Of a stretch of DNA of 64,000 nt, positions 1 through 9,728 are shown one piece after another. Made by a program: the position numbers and the translations under genes. Numbering within the stretch: position 1 is the stretch's first letter; the number at the start of each line of letters is the position of its first letter. The DNA is from Kofleriaceae bacterium (GTDB lineage Bacteria; Myxococcota_A; Polyangia; Haliangiales; Haliangiaceae), in the NCBI GenBank assembly GCA_020633495.1, contig JACKDR010000022.1, forward strand, positions 80,357-144,356, in the 5' to 3' direction. The notes below the pieces were generated by a model that was not told where the DNA came from, ran no database searches, and saw nothing but the letters and a program-made list of their open reading frames with translations.

Positions 1-1
1 G

Positions 2-214
2 ACCGAGGAGGAGTACTACTCGCTGTGCGGCCGCCTCGACACCCTCGAGCACGTCCACGAGATCCTGGTCGGCGCCGCGGCGTCGATGCTGGGCGACGCC
101 GGCCCGCCCGACGGTGACGGTGACGCCGACGCCGACCCGCCGGATGACGAAGTGGTTATGGAAGCGGATCCCGATGTCGCCGGCGACGACCCCGGCGGCG
201 GCCTGGTCAACTGA
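2..214 (+). CDS. C-terminal fragment of an unidentified protein (5' end outside window)
   Basis: An open frame runs from base 2 to a TGA at 212-214 and gives 70 residues. It starts with acidic and aromatic residues (TEEEYYSLCGRLDTLEHVHE), which look like the end of a helical domain. A Pro/Gly/Asp-rich tail follows and ends in GGGLVN. Codon use is typical of the window, with G or C in most third positions. No family can be named from this fragment. The next gene starts 52 bp downstream behind its own -10-like element, so the two need not be co-transcribed. Confidence 0.6.
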   Translation, partial: TEEEYYSLCGRLDTLEHVHEILVGAAASMLGDAGPPDGDGDADADPPDDEVVMEADPDVAGDDPGGGLVN

Positions 215-266
215 GGCCCCGGCGCCGGCAGCGCGGGCGCGGGCGCCTGTGATATAGCCAGGCTCC

Positions 267-3050
267 ATGGCCCGGGGGAGCCTCCGCGCACCATCGCAAC
301 ACGCCTACCGCGGCGCCGTCGGGGCGACCCGACAGGCCGCGGTCCACGTCAGCCTGCCCGGGGGCGACATCGCGTCGGTCCCGGTCTACGTCGCGATCGA
401 CGTCGTCGCCGACCCGGAGCTGGGCCAGCGCCTGCTGTCCGACGATCCGGCGCGCGCCGTCAACAGCGTGCGCCTGGCCGACGGCACGACGCTGGTGCTG
501 ACCACGCCGGTCGTCTATCACGACCCCGCGGCCGAGGTCATGGTGCTCGTCCTCGACGAGTCCGACCGCCACCGCGAGCTCGCCGAGCGCGCCCGCGTCC
601 TCGGCGAGATGGCCGCCGACCCGGCGACGCCGGTGCCGGCGTACGCCCGCGAGTTCCAGGTCGCGTTCGGCAGCCGCGGCCTGCGCGCCCTGCTCGAGGA
701 CAAGGCCGAGCGCGCGGTCGCCGCGGCGCGCACCGCCGAGCTCGAGCGCGAGCTGGAGCGCGAGCGGGCCGCGGCCGAGCGCCGCCGCGCCGACGCCGGC
801 GCCCAGGCCGCCGAGCTCGAGCGCATCCGCCAGGATCAGGAGCGCCGCAGCCGCGACCTCGATCGCCGGGCCGCCGAGCTCGACGCCGACCGCGACGAGT
901 ACGATCGCCGCCGCACCGAGCTGGAGCGGCTGCGCGCCGAGCACGACGTCCTCGCCGCCGAGCTCGACCAGGCCCGGGCCCGGCTCGAGCGCGACCGCGC
1001 CGCCGCGCGCCCGGCCACCGGGCGCGACGTCGACGAGCTGGCCACCGGGCCGTTCGACCTCGCCAGCGACGAGCCGACCACCGGGACCCAGGCGACGCTG
1101 GCGCCGCGGCCGGCGACCGCGCCGCCGGTGGCCCGCCCGGTGGTCGCCGACGAGGAGTCGACCGACGCCGGCCAGCCGCCGCCGGAGATGCCGTCCGGCA
1201 CCGACCCGCTGACCACGACCACCACCGAGCTCGAGGTCCCGGCGGTGCTCGACGGCTGGCTCGCCGCGTTCGCCGGCGGCAACGCGGTCGCGGCGATCGC
1301 CGCCGACGATCGCGACGGCGGCGCCGTCCGGCTGGCGCTGCGCGCGACCCCGGCGTCGGGGGCGGCGCTGGCGCGCGGCCCGCTCGACGTCCGCCTCCAG
1401 CTGCACCGCCAGCCGGCGTACCCGGTCATCACGCTGAGCGTCGGCACGCCGCTGTCGCTGCGCGGCGCCGGCGCCCACCGCGTCACCGCGGCGCTCGATC
1501 TGGCCGCCGACGTCGATCGGCGGGCGCTCGGCATGCTGGGCAAGCGGTTCGCGATCGCGATCGACCTGGTGGCCGAGGGCGTGTGCCTGCGGCGGGCGCT
1601 GATCGTCGCGCCGCTCGAGGAGAACGTCGCCTACGTGGTGCGCGCCGCCCAGGATCACCTGCGCACGCTCACCGCCGAGGGTGACGGCACCACCGGGCCG
1701 TCGTTCGCGCGGGCCCGGGCCCAGCTCGCCGAGCCCGGCCACGACGTCCTCGGCGGCGACCACCCCGAGGCCGGCGAGTTCCGCGACGACAAGCTCGGCC
1801 AGCTCGCCACCGCCAACCAGGTGCGGCGGGCCCTGGCCATCGCGCGCCGCTTCACCCGGCCGTCGCGCGAGGACTACCTGGTGACCGTGCGCGGCTACCC
1901 GCTGGCGCGCTGGCACGAGCGCCGCCGCGCGGTCGTCGCGCGCGCCGCCGCGTGCGGCCTGTGGATGGGCTCGGACCTGGCGCAGGTCGCGGTGTCCGAG
2001 GGCGTCGCGCGGTCGCGCAAGGACCTGGTGACCCGGCTCGAGCCGGCGTTCGCCGCGATGCTGGGCGACGCGGTCGTCAACGATCTCGACAGCGACGCCG
2101 CCGAGGACAACCGCAAGGCGCTGGCCGAGGAGGCCCGGTCGCTCGGCCTCGATCGCGACGACGCCGCCCGCACCGTGGCGTCGGCGTCCGAGCCGGTGGC
2201 CTCGGGGATGATCGAGCAGGAGGTGCCGGCGATCGACCCGCGCGGCCGCCCGGTCGACGAGCTGATCGGGATGCTCGACGATCGGCGGCACCGCTTCGCC
2301 GCGGCGCTCGAGCTGTGCGAGCGCGGCGATCCGCGCGGCATCCGCCCGGTGCTGCACACGGTGCGGCGCCTGGGCCGGACCGAGGCGGTCCGGGTCCTGG
2401 GCGCGATGGTGAAGTTCGGCGACGCCGCGGCGCCGGCGCTGACCGCCGGGCTCGGCAGCTCGAAGGCGTTCCTCCGCCACGGCTGCGCCCTGGCGCTCGG
2501 CATGCTGCGCACCGAGGCCGGCACCGAGGCGGTCATCGATCTGCTGCTGTCCGAGCCCACCGAGATCTGGCGCGAGCTGGCCCGCGCGGTCGGGCAGGTC
2601 GGCCCGGCGGCGCTGATGCCGCTGGCCGCGCGGATGGGGCGGCTCGGCGAGCGCGCCACCGCGTCGACCCGCGAGCGGGTCGCGTGGGCGATGGCGCACG
2701 TCGGGGTCCGCGGCGGCCGCACCGCGATCGACCAGCTCGCGTCCGGGGCCAGCGTGGTCGCGCCGGTGGCGCAGCAGGCGCTCGAGCTGATGGCGCCGGC
2801 CGCCCGCGACGATCTCCGCGGCACCGGCGCCGGCCGCGAGATGACGGTCAACCGCGCCTTCTCGCGGCGCTTCTTCGAGGCGCTGGGGCAGGGCGGCCTG
2901 CCCCAGGAGTCGCGCGCCGCGCTCGACGCGCTCGACGCGTCCGGCCCGATGGAGCTGCTCGACGAGGCCGACCTGATCGACCTCGAGGGCGACGACGACG
3001 AAGACGACGACCTCGACGAGCTCGACGAGGCCGATCTCATCGAGACCTGA
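267..3050 (+). CDS. Large coiled-coil/HEAT-repeat protein with acidic tail
   Basis: 927 residues. Residues 1-130 form a compact beta-rich region that weakly resembles the CpXC domain without its cysteines; this is tentative. Residues 135-250 are a Glu/Arg/Ala-rich coiled coil, followed by a Pro/Thr linker. About 320-480 is a second globular region. About 670-860 shows repeated helix pairs with Gly-Asp turns typical of HEAT/PBS-lyase repeats (for example MVKFGDAAAPALTAGLGSSK). The last 35 residues are almost all Asp, Glu and Leu. There is no signal peptide or membrane segment, so it is probably a cytoplasmic scaffold. A TATAGC element at 253-258 lies 8 nt before the ATG. Function is unknown. 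Confidence 0.85.
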   Translation: MARGSLRAPSQHAYRGAVGATRQAAVHVSLPGGDIASVPVYVAIDVVADPELGQRLLSDDPARAVNSVRLADGTTLVLTTPVVYHDPAAEVMVLVLDESDRHRELAERARVLGEMAADPATPVPAYAREFQVAFGSRGLRALLEDKAERAVAAARTAELERELERERAAAERRRADAGAQAAELERIRQDQERRSRDLDRRAAELDADRDEYDRRRTELERLRAEHDVLAAELDQARARLERDRAAARPATGRDVDELATGPFDLASDEPTTGTQATLAPRPATAPPVARPVVADEESTDAGQPPPEMPSGTDPLTTTTTELEVPAVLDGWLAAFAGGNAVAAIAADDRDGGAVRLALRATPASGAALARGPLDVRLQLHRQPAYPVITLSVGTPLSLRGAGAHRVTAALDLAADVDRRALGMLGKRFAIAIDLVAEGVCLRRALIVAPLEENVAYVVRAAQDHLRTLTAEGDGTTGPSFARARAQLAEPGHDVLGGDHPEAGEFRDDKLGQLATANQVRRALAIARRFTRPSREDYLVTVRGYPLARWHERRRAVVARAAACGLWMGSDLAQVAVSEGVARSRKDLVTRLEPAFAAMLGDAVVNDLDSDAAEDNRKALAEEARSLGLDRDDAARTVASASEPVASGMIEQEVPAIDPRGRPVDELIGMLDDRRHRFAAALELCERGDPRGIRPVLHTVRRLGRTEAVRVLGAMVKFGDAAAPALTAGLGSSKAFLRHGCALALGMLRTEAGTEAVIDLLLSEPTEIWRELARAVGQVGPAALMPLAARMGRLGERATASTRERVAWAMAHVGVRGGRTAIDQLASGASVVAPVAQQALELMAPAARDDLRGTGAGREMTVNRAFSRRFFEALGQGGLPQESRAALDALDASGPMELLDEADLIDLEGDDDEDDDLDELDEADLIET

Positions 3051-3250
3051 CCGGGGCAGGCGGCGCGGGCGGGTCAGGGAGGCGGCGTCCGGCGTCCGGC
3101 AGGCCCGGCGTGGGTGTGCCGCGCGCACGGCGACCCACCTGGGGGTACAACGATCGTCCGCCGATCTGCCCACCCAGAGGTTGCTCACGACACGGTGGCT
3201 TCGGCTATCATGGGTGTCGCCCGTCACGCCAGCAGTCCGGGCCTTGCGCC

Positions 3251-3982
<732 letters not shown>

Positions 3983-3995
3983 GCCGGGCTGCCGC

Positions 3996-6221
3996 CTAGC
4001 GCCGCGAGATCTGGGTCGGCCGCGGCGCCAGGGCGTCGGCGCGGAAGCTCAGCCGCTCGACCCGGGCGTCGGCGCGCTGGCGGTCGGAGATGACGCCGGC
4101 GCGCTGCATGTGGCGCAGCACGGTCGTGACCCGCTGCGCGGTGTCGGGATCGAGGCCGCCGGCGGCGGCGATGCGCCGGCTCGCCGAGCGCGGCTCCGGC
4201 GTGATCGCGGCCAGGAACGCGGCCTCGACGACGGTGAGATCCTGCGGCGGCTTGCCGAACCAGTGGCGGGCGGCGGCCGCGACGCCGTAGACGCCGGGCC
4301 CGAGCTCGACGACGTTGAGGTAGCGCTCCAGGATCTGCCGCTTCGACAGCGCCTGCTCGAGGCGCCAGGTCAGCACCGCCTCCTGCAGCTTGCGATCGAG
4401 GGTGCGGCGCTGCGACAGGAACGCGTTCTTGACCAGCTGCTGGCTGATCGTCGAGCCGCCGCGGGCGAACCGGCCCTCGCGCAGATCGATCTCGAGGCTG
4501 CGCGCGATCTGGGTGACGTCGAAGCCGTGGTGGACGAAGAACCGCGCGTCCTCGGCGGCGACGAACGCGCCGTCGACGTGGCCCGGCAGCGAGATCATCG
4601 AGGTCCAGTCACCGACCCCGGGGCCGACCGGGGCCCGGCTGCCGTCGGGGAAGCCGTGGTCGGCGACGCCGGCGAGCGCGACGACGTCGGCCTCGGGCGG
4701 ATCGGCGAGGGCGCGGCAGCGGTTGGCGAGGTCGACGTCGAGCTGGACGCCGTCGCCGGCGGCGGCGTCGAGATCGAAGGCGAGGTGGACGCGGCCGCCG
4801 AGGTCGCCCTCGAGCGCGAGCGCGCCGATCGGACCGGCGACCGGGGGCGGCAGCGCGGCGGCGAGGTCGAGGCACGGCGCGTCGGCCAGGCGCAGCTCGA
4901 CGTCGCCAGCGGCGACGCCGGTGGGGCCGCCGCGGCGGACGTGGCCGTCGCCCTCGAGGACCAGGGCGCCGCGGGTCAGGCGCAGGCCGGCGACCCGCAC
5001 GACCTGGCCGCTGGCCTCGACCGTGGCGGTGACGCCGCCGTCGACGTCGAACGGCTGGTCCGAGATCGCGGGGTGATCGACGCGGACGCCGGTGACGTCG
5101 GCGGCGATCCGCGCGACCCAGCCGGCGGGTCCGCGCGCGACCGTGATCGCGCCGGTGGCGTGGCCGTCGGCGACCTGCAGGCCGCGCGGCACCAGCGGCG
5201 CCAGCGCGGCCAGGGGCAGGGCGTCGCCGCGCAGATCGACGGCGCCGGCGCGCGGTCGCGCGGTCACGGTGAGGGCCCGCGGCACGCCGCCGTCGTCGGC
5301 GTCGCCGCGCAGGGCCAGGACGCCGCGGCCCCACACGTTCCAGCCCAGGGACGCGCCGTGGATCTCGAGGCTCGGGCCGCCGGCGGCGACCTCGAGCTCG
5401 CCGCCGACCGCGAGCAGGCGACCGAGGTGGGCGTCGGGCAGGGTCAGGTCGCCGCCGGCGCGGGCCAGGTGGGCCGTGACCGTGACTGGGCCGCGGCTCA
5501 GGCGGGCGCGCACCGGGCCGGTGACGACGCGGACGCCGCCGCGCTGCGGGTGCAGCTCGACGCCGCGGGCCTCGAGGACGCCGACGCCGCCGAGGTCGAC
5601 GATCAGCGCGCCCTCGGTGACGACGATGCGGCGCAGGCGGCGCCGCGCGGCGCCGGCGTGGTCGCCGGCGTGCCCGCGGCGCGCCGCGATCCGCCTCAGG
5701 ATCCGGGCCAGCGTCGAGTCGCCGTCGGCGTCGATCTGGTGCTGCAGGCGCGGCCGCTCGAGCCGGACCTCGTCGGCGCCGAGGTCGCCGGCGAGCAGGC
5801 TGGGCAGCGACACCGAGGCCTCGACGCCGTCGACGCGCAGCACGTCGCCGACCCGGACGTCGGTGAGGCGGACGGTGCCGGACAGGCCGGCCTCGACGCC
5901 GCCGATCGACGACGGCTGGCCGGTGAGATCCGACAGCGCCGGCCCCAGGCGCGCGACCCGCGCCCGCAGGTGAGCCGACGCCACCAGCGGGACCGCGACC
6001 GCGAGCAGGCCGGTCGCCGCCAGCCACAGCGGCTCGCGGCGGCGCGCGCGGCGCAGCTCGCGTGGCGACGTCGCGGGCTCGCCGGCGGCGAGCGGCCTGT
6101 CGTCGTCGGCGCCGTCGTCCGCGGCGGCGGCGTCGGCGCCACCGTCGGCGCCGGGCACGTCGCTGGGCCCCGGCGGTGCACCGGGCGCAGCGCCGGGCAG
6201 CTCGCCGGGGTCGTCGGTCAA
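3996..6221 (-). CDS. Membrane-anchored AsmA-like/GT51 peptidoglycan transglycosylase
   Basis: 741 residues. A Pro/Asp-rich N-terminus is followed by one membrane anchor (LWLAATGLLAVAVPLVAS, about residues 62-80). A long beta-rich AsmA/DUF748-like periplasmic region of about 400 residues comes next. The C-terminus is a glycosyltransferase family 51 domain with EDARFFVHHGFD (catalytic Glu), GGSTISQQLVKN, the KLQE helix and ILERYLNVVELGPGVYGV. No transpeptidase domain is present, so it should only polymerise glycan from lipid II. The start is an inferred TTG at 6219-6221, inside the last codons of ddl (shared ATTGA), with no better start at the anchor. Cell-wall precursor ligase and polymerase are therefore translationally linked. 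Confidence 0.85.
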   Translation of the reverse strand: MTDDPGELPGAAPGAPPGPSDVPGADGGADAAAADDGADDDRPLAAGEPATSPRELRRARRREPLWLAATGLLAVAVPLVASAHLRARVARLGPALSDLTGQPSSIGGVEAGLSGTVRLTDVRVGDVLRVDGVEASVSLPSLLAGDLGADEVRLERPRLQHQIDADGDSTLARILRRIAARRGHAGDHAGAARRRLRRIVVTEGALIVDLGGVGVLEARGVELHPQRGGVRVVTGPVRARLSRGPVTVTAHLARAGGDLTLPDAHLGRLLAVGGELEVAAGGPSLEIHGASLGWNVWGRGVLALRGDADDGGVPRALTVTARPRAGAVDLRGDALPLAALAPLVPRGLQVADGHATGAITVARGPAGWVARIAADVTGVRVDHPAISDQPFDVDGGVTATVEASGQVVRVAGLRLTRGALVLEGDGHVRRGGPTGVAAGDVELRLADAPCLDLAAALPPPVAGPIGALALEGDLGGRVHLAFDLDAAAGDGVQLDVDLANRCRALADPPEADVVALAGVADHGFPDGSRAPVGPGVGDWTSMISLPGHVDGAFVAAEDARFFVHHGFDVTQIARSLEIDLREGRFARGGSTISQQLVKNAFLSQRRTLDRKLQEAVLTWRLEQALSKRQILERYLNVVELGPGVYGVAAAARHWFGKPPQDLTVVEAAFLAAITPEPRSASRRIAAAGGLDPDTAQRVTTVLRHMQRAGVISDRQRADARVERLSFRADALAPRPTQISRR

Positions 6222-7219
6222 TGGTGCTCCGGGGCGGCGGCGCGTCGCTCGGCGCCGGCGAAGGCGCGGTGGCCGGCGCGGCGGTCGCCGCGGCCGCGGC
6301 GCGCGGTCTCGAGCCCGGCGCCCATCAGCATCATCTCGCACAGCTCCTCGAACGAGATGCCGGCGGCGTCGGCGATCTTGGGCAACAGCGAGGTCCGGGT
6401 CAGGCCCGGCACGGTGTTGACCTCGAGCAGGTACTCGTTGCCCGACTCGCTGACCATGATGTCGACGCGGGTGGCGCCGCCGCAGCCGAGCGCGTGGTGG
6501 GCGCGCAGGCCCTGGGTGAGGATGCCGCGGTAGCGGTCCGGGGTCAGGCGCGGCGGGATGTGGTAGTCGCTGGCGCCGCGGGTGTACTTGGCGCCGTAGT
6601 CGTAGAAGCCGGCGCGCGGCGAGATCTCGACCGCGCCCAGCGCGCGATCGCCGACGATCGCGACCGACACCTCGCGGCCGGCGATGTGGCGCTCGATCAG
6701 CAGCTCGTCGTCGAAGCAGAACGCGCGCTCGCACGCCGCCGACAGCTCGGCCGCGTCGTGGACGATCTCGACGCCCACCGAGCTGCCCTCGTGGACCGGC
6801 TTGACCACCGCGGGGAAGCCGAAGTCGCCGTGCGCCTCCATGACGTCGGCCTCGTCGCGGCGGTGCATGACGTAGTAGGCCGGCGTCGGCAGGTTGTGGA
6901 GCCGGAACAGCTCCTTGGCCTTGACCTTGTCCATCGCCAGCGCCGACGCCAGCACCCCCGAGCCGGTGTACGGGATGCCCATGGTCTCGAGCAGGCCCTG
7001 GATGCAGCCGTCCTCGCCCCAGCGGCCGTGCAGCGCGATGAACGCGACGTCGATGCGCTGCTGGCGGAGCACCAGGTCGACGTCGCGATCGACGTAGACC
7101 GGGTGGGCGTCGTAGCCGCGCAGCTGCAGGGCGGCCAGCACGGCCTCGCCGGTGCGCAGGGACACCTCGCGCTCGCTGGACATTCCGCCGAGCAGGACGC
7201 CGATTCTGCGGTGCTTCAT
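6218..7219 (-). CDS. ddl: D-alanine--D-alanine ligase
   Basis: 333 residues, ATP-grasp fold, catalysing D-Ala + D-Ala + ATP for peptidoglycan precursors in the cytoplasm. Visible motifs: EREVSLRTG near the N-terminus, HGRWGEDGCIQGLLE, YTGSGVLASALAMDK, VKPVHEGSSVGV, GREVSVAIVG and the Mg/ATP motif EYLLEVNTVPGLT. The start chosen is ATG 7217-7219 (MKHRRIGVLLGG), because the upstream ATG at 7232-7234 lacks a ribosome site while GGAG lies 12 nt before this one. It is divergent from the histone-like gene and its stop overlaps the TTG start of the GT51 gene. Confidence 0.95.
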   Translation of the reverse strand: MKHRRIGVLLGGMSSEREVSLRTGEAVLAALQLRGYDAHPVYVDRDVDLVLRQQRIDVAFIALHGRWGEDGCIQGLLETMGIPYTGSGVLASALAMDKVKAKELFRLHNLPTPAYYVMHRRDEADVMEAHGDFGFPAVVKPVHEGSSVGVEIVHDAAELSAACERAFCFDDELLIERHIAGREVSVAIVGDRALGAVEISPRAGFYDYGAKYTRGASDYHIPPRLTPDRYRGILTQGLRAHHALGCGGATRVDIMVSESGNEYLLEVNTVPGLTRTSLLPKIADAAGISFEELCEMMLMGAGLETARRGRGDRRAGHRAFAGAERRAAAPEHH

Positions 7220-7274
7220 GACCTGGGACTCCATGATTTCGGCAAGAGGGCGGGGCCGGCAGCCCCCTGTGGGC

Positions 7275-7303
7275 ACGCTACGGATCGCGTGATCGGCGGG
7301 CAA
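7275..7303 (-). promoter_or_regulatory. Predicted sigma70-type promoter of ddl
   Basis: On the minus strand TTGCCC (7303-7298) and TAGCGT (7280-7275) are separated by exactly 17 bp. The start codon of ddl lies 55 nt further on, leaving a normal leader. This differs from most promoters in the window, whose -10 box almost touches the start codon. Confidence 0.5.
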
Positions 7304-7327
7304 GTTTTCAGCCGGGCCGGGGGTGGC

Positions 7328-7357
7328 TTGACGGCTTCGGTGTCGCGGGGTTATCCA
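7328..7357 (+). promoter_or_regulatory. Predicted promoter of the histone-like fusion gene
   Basis: TTGACG at 7328-7333 is followed after 17-18 bp by TTATCC/TATCCA (7351-7357). The ATG at 7366 begins 8 nt after the -10 box, so the mRNA would start within a base or two of the start codon. The -10 region also reads TTATCCACG, one mismatch from a DnaA box. Confidence 0.5.
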
Positions 7358-7365
7358 CGCGCGCA

Positions 7366-9027
7366 ATGACCAAGGCGAAGGCGGAAGCCGACAAGCCCGC
7401 GAAGGCGGACAAGCCCGCGCGCACCCGCAAGGCGGCCAGCGACAAGCCGAAGGCCAAGACCAAGGCCCCCAAGGCCGCCGCGGACGCGACCACGGACGCA
7501 GCCGCGGACGCCAAGGCGCCCAAGGCGAAGGCCGCGCCCAAGGCCAAGGCCGCCCCCAAGGCCAAGGCCGCGCCCAAGGCCAAGGCCGCGCCCAAGGCCA
7601 AGGCCGCGCCCAAGGCCAAGGCCGCGCCCAAGGCCAAGGCCGCCCCCAAGACCAAGGCGAAGGCCAGGACCGACGCCGAGGTCGAGGCCGCCGCCGAGCT
7701 GGCGCACTTCGCGCCGGCGCCCGAGCCCGTCGAGCCGCCCATCGACGCCGGCATCGACCCGCTCGAGGACGAGGACGAGGACGCGCTCGCCGAGCGCGTC
7801 CACCACACCGCCGAGGAGCTCGCCGAGGAGGCCGTCGAGGCCGAGCCGGTCCGCGAGCTGACCCCGGAGGAGCAGGAGCTGGCGGCGCTCTACGGCGACG
7901 AGCTGTCGAGCGGCGGCGTCGCGACCACCGAGTACCGCGACGCCCGCACCGCCGACGAGGACCGCCCGATGGTCCCCGAGATCAACGCCCGCGAGGAGCG
8001 CAACAAGCGGTGGGAGGAGCGGCGCCGCAAGCGCCGCGAGCGCCGCGACAACCGCGGCGGGCGCCCCGGCGGCGATCGCCCGGCGGGCGGCGGCGGCGGT
8101 GATCGCCCCGCCGGCGGTGACCGTGATCGCGGCGGCCGTCGCGATCGCCCCGAGCGCGACCGCGCCGAGCGGCCGGCGCTGCCGGCGCCGGCGTCGGCGT
8201 CGGCGCCGGTGGCCGCGCTGGCCCCGGTCGTCGAGCCCGTCGACGGCGAGCACGTCGCCCACCGCGTCGGCAACACCCTGGGCGACGCGGCCTGGGCGGT
8301 GTTCTCGGCGCAGCGCTCCAACCAGCCGGTGCCGGTGCGCCAGCTGGCGGCGATGATGCGCAAGCGCGGCCTGCTCGAGGTCGACCCCGATCAGTCGTGG
8401 CCGCACCTCAAGGCGGCGCTGATCGGCGACGAGCGCAGCTACCGGCAGCTCGGCCTGCGGCCGCGCATCACCTACCGCGGTCGCGACCTGTTCGCGCCGG
8501 GCCCGATGGCGAGCAGCGTCACCTCGGCGGCGGAGGGCCAGCTGGCCCGCGCGCTGTCGCAGCTGGCGGTCGCGACCCACGCCGCGCTCAAGGACCGGAT
8601 CGGCCGCGCCACCCCCGCCGGGTTCGAGCACCTGGTCCACGCCTACCTGGTGTCGACCGGCTACCAGGACATCGAGTGGGTCAAGCGGGTCGGCGGCATC
8701 AGCTACGCCACCGCGCTGCCGCCCGACGGCAGCAGCCCGATCCTGGTGTCGGCCCGCTCGGGCGACGCCCCGGTCGATCGCCGCGGCGTCGGCGAGCTGC
8801 GGGTCGGCGTCGAGGCCAAGCAGCTGCTGGCCGGCCTGCTGCTGTCGGCGCGCGAGCTGTCCGAGGACGCCGAGCGCGAGCTGGTGCGGCCCGGGCGGTC
8901 GATCATGGTGCTGTGCGGCGACGCCTTCGTGGGCGCGCTGATCGGCGCCGGCGTCGGCGTCGTCACCGCGGCGGCCCCGGTCCGCTACGTCGACGACCAG
9001 CTGCTCGACGAGCTGCTGGCGGGGTAG
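7366..9027 (+). CDS. Histone H1-like tail fused to HARE-HTH-like and degenerate Mrr-like nuclease domains
   Basis: 553 residues. Residues 1-100 are Lys/Ala/Pro-rich with seven KAKAAP repeats, like bacterial histone H1-type tails. An acidic stretch (about 130-165) and an Arg/Gly-rich basic stretch (about 210-265) follow. Residues 302-378 look like a HARE-HTH winged helix (VPVRQLAAMMRKRGLL...GRDLFAPGP). Residues 419-553 follow the Mrr restriction-endonuclease fold (GFEHLVHAYLVSTGY, then ILVSAR, then SARELSEDAERE), but the catalytic Asp and Gln-x-Lys positions are lost (QxK reads SAR). I infer a nucleoid-associated DNA-binding protein that is not an active nuclease. Domain names are from pattern recognition only. 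lipB starts 2 bp after the stop. Confidence 0.8.
   Translation: MTKAKAEADKPAKADKPARTRKAASDKPKAKTKAPKAAADATTDAAADAKAPKAKAAPKAKAAPKAKAAPKAKAAPKAKAAPKAKAAPKAKAAPKTKAKARTDAEVEAAAELAHFAPAPEPVEPPIDAGIDPLEDEDEDALAERVHHTAEELAEEAVEAEPVRELTPEEQELAALYGDELSSGGVATTEYRDARTADEDRPMVPEINAREERNKRWEERRRKRRERRDNRGGRPGGDRPAGGGGGDRPAGGDRDRGGRRDRPERDRAERPALPAPASASAPVAALAPVVEPVDGEHVAHRVGNTLGDAAWAVFSAQRSNQPVPVRQLAAMMRKRGLLEVDPDQSWPHLKAALIGDERSYRQLGLRPRITYRGRDLFAPGPMASSVTSAAEGQLARALSQLAVATHAALKDRIGRATPAGFEHLVHAYLVSTGYQDIEWVKRVGGISYATALPPDGSSPILVSARSGDAPVDRRGVGELRVGVEAKQLLAGLLLSARELSEDAERELVRPGRSIMVLCGDAFVGALIGAGVGVVTAAAPVRYVDDQLLDELLAG
7522..7647 (+). repeat. Seven in-frame 18-bp repeats encoding KAKAAP
   Basis: Seven near-identical 18-bp units (126 bp) encode the Lys/Ala/Pro tail of the fusion protein. 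Units differ only by third-position changes (GCG/GCC/GCT-type alanine codons). Such arrays change copy number easily, so tail length may vary between strains. Confidence 0.9.
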
Positions 9028-9029
9028 CG

Positions 9030-9692
9030 ATGGCCGGCCCGGTCGAGCCGCGCTGGCGCTGGCTGGGGCGGATCGGCCACGCCGCGGCGATGGCGGCCCA
9101 GGAGGGCCGCCGCGATCGCCTGCTCGCCGGCGACGCCGGCGGCGCGGCGGTGCTCCTGTGCGAGCACCCGCCGGTGGTCACGCTGGGTCGCAACGCCCGG
9201 CGCGACCACGTCGTGGCGCCCGCCGACGAGCTGGCGCGTCGCGGCGTCGAGGTCGTCGAGGTCAGCCGCGGCGGCGACGTCACCTACCACGGGCCGGGCC
9301 AGCTGATGGTCTACCCGGTGGTGCGGCTGCGCGGCGGCGTCGTCGCCTACCTCGAGGCCGTCGCGGCGGTGCTGGTCGAGGTCGCCGCCGAGCTCGGCGT
9401 GCCGGGCGCGGCGTGGCGCCGCGACCCCGCCGGGGTCTGGCTCGACGACGCCAAGCTGGCGGCGTGCGGCCTGCACCTGCGCCGCGGCGTCGCCGTCCAC
9501 GGCTTCGCCTTCAACGTCGCGACGCCGGCGACCGCGTGGCAGCTGATCGTGCCGTGCGGGCTGACCACGCCGGTGATCTCGCTCGACGCCGCGCGTCGGG
9601 CCCGCGGCCTCGGCGCCGCGCCGTCGGTCGCCGAGGTCGCCGCGCTCGTCGGGCCGCGGCTGGTCGCGCGCCTGCTCGACGCGCCGTCGTGA
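9030..9692 (+). CDS. lipB: Octanoyltransferase LipB
   Basis: 220 residues. Transfers octanoyl from acyl-carrier protein to lipoyl domains, the first step of de novo lipoylation, in the cytoplasm. Signature RGGDVTYHGPGQ is at 80-91. The catalytic Lys is K142 (KLAACG), with H157 in HGFAFNV and the nucleophile C176 in IVPCGL. ATG at 9030 is only 2 bp after the previous stop, so it is probably co-transcribed with the histone-like gene. No lipA is present in the window. Confidence 0.95.
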   Translation: MAGPVEPRWRWLGRIGHAAAMAAQEGRRDRLLAGDAGGAAVLLCEHPPVVTLGRNARRDHVVAPADELARRGVEVVEVSRGGDVTYHGPGQLMVYPVVRLRGGVVAYLEAVAAVLVEVAAELGVPGAAWRRDPAGVWLDDAKLAACGLHLRRGVAVHGFAFNVATPATAWQLIVPCGLTTPVISLDAARRARGLGAAPSVAEVAALVGPRLVARLLDAPS

Positions 9693-9728
9693 CGACCCGG
9701 TGACAGCCCCCCACGGTAGGGTCCGGCC

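Noticed and set aside
207..3227. A 1,006-codon minus-strand open frame opposite the HEAT-repeat gene
   Set aside because: It is Arg/Ala/Gly/His-rich without domain pattern, and the plus-strand frame has clear coiled-coil and HEAT structure. Long antisense frames are expected at this G+C content.
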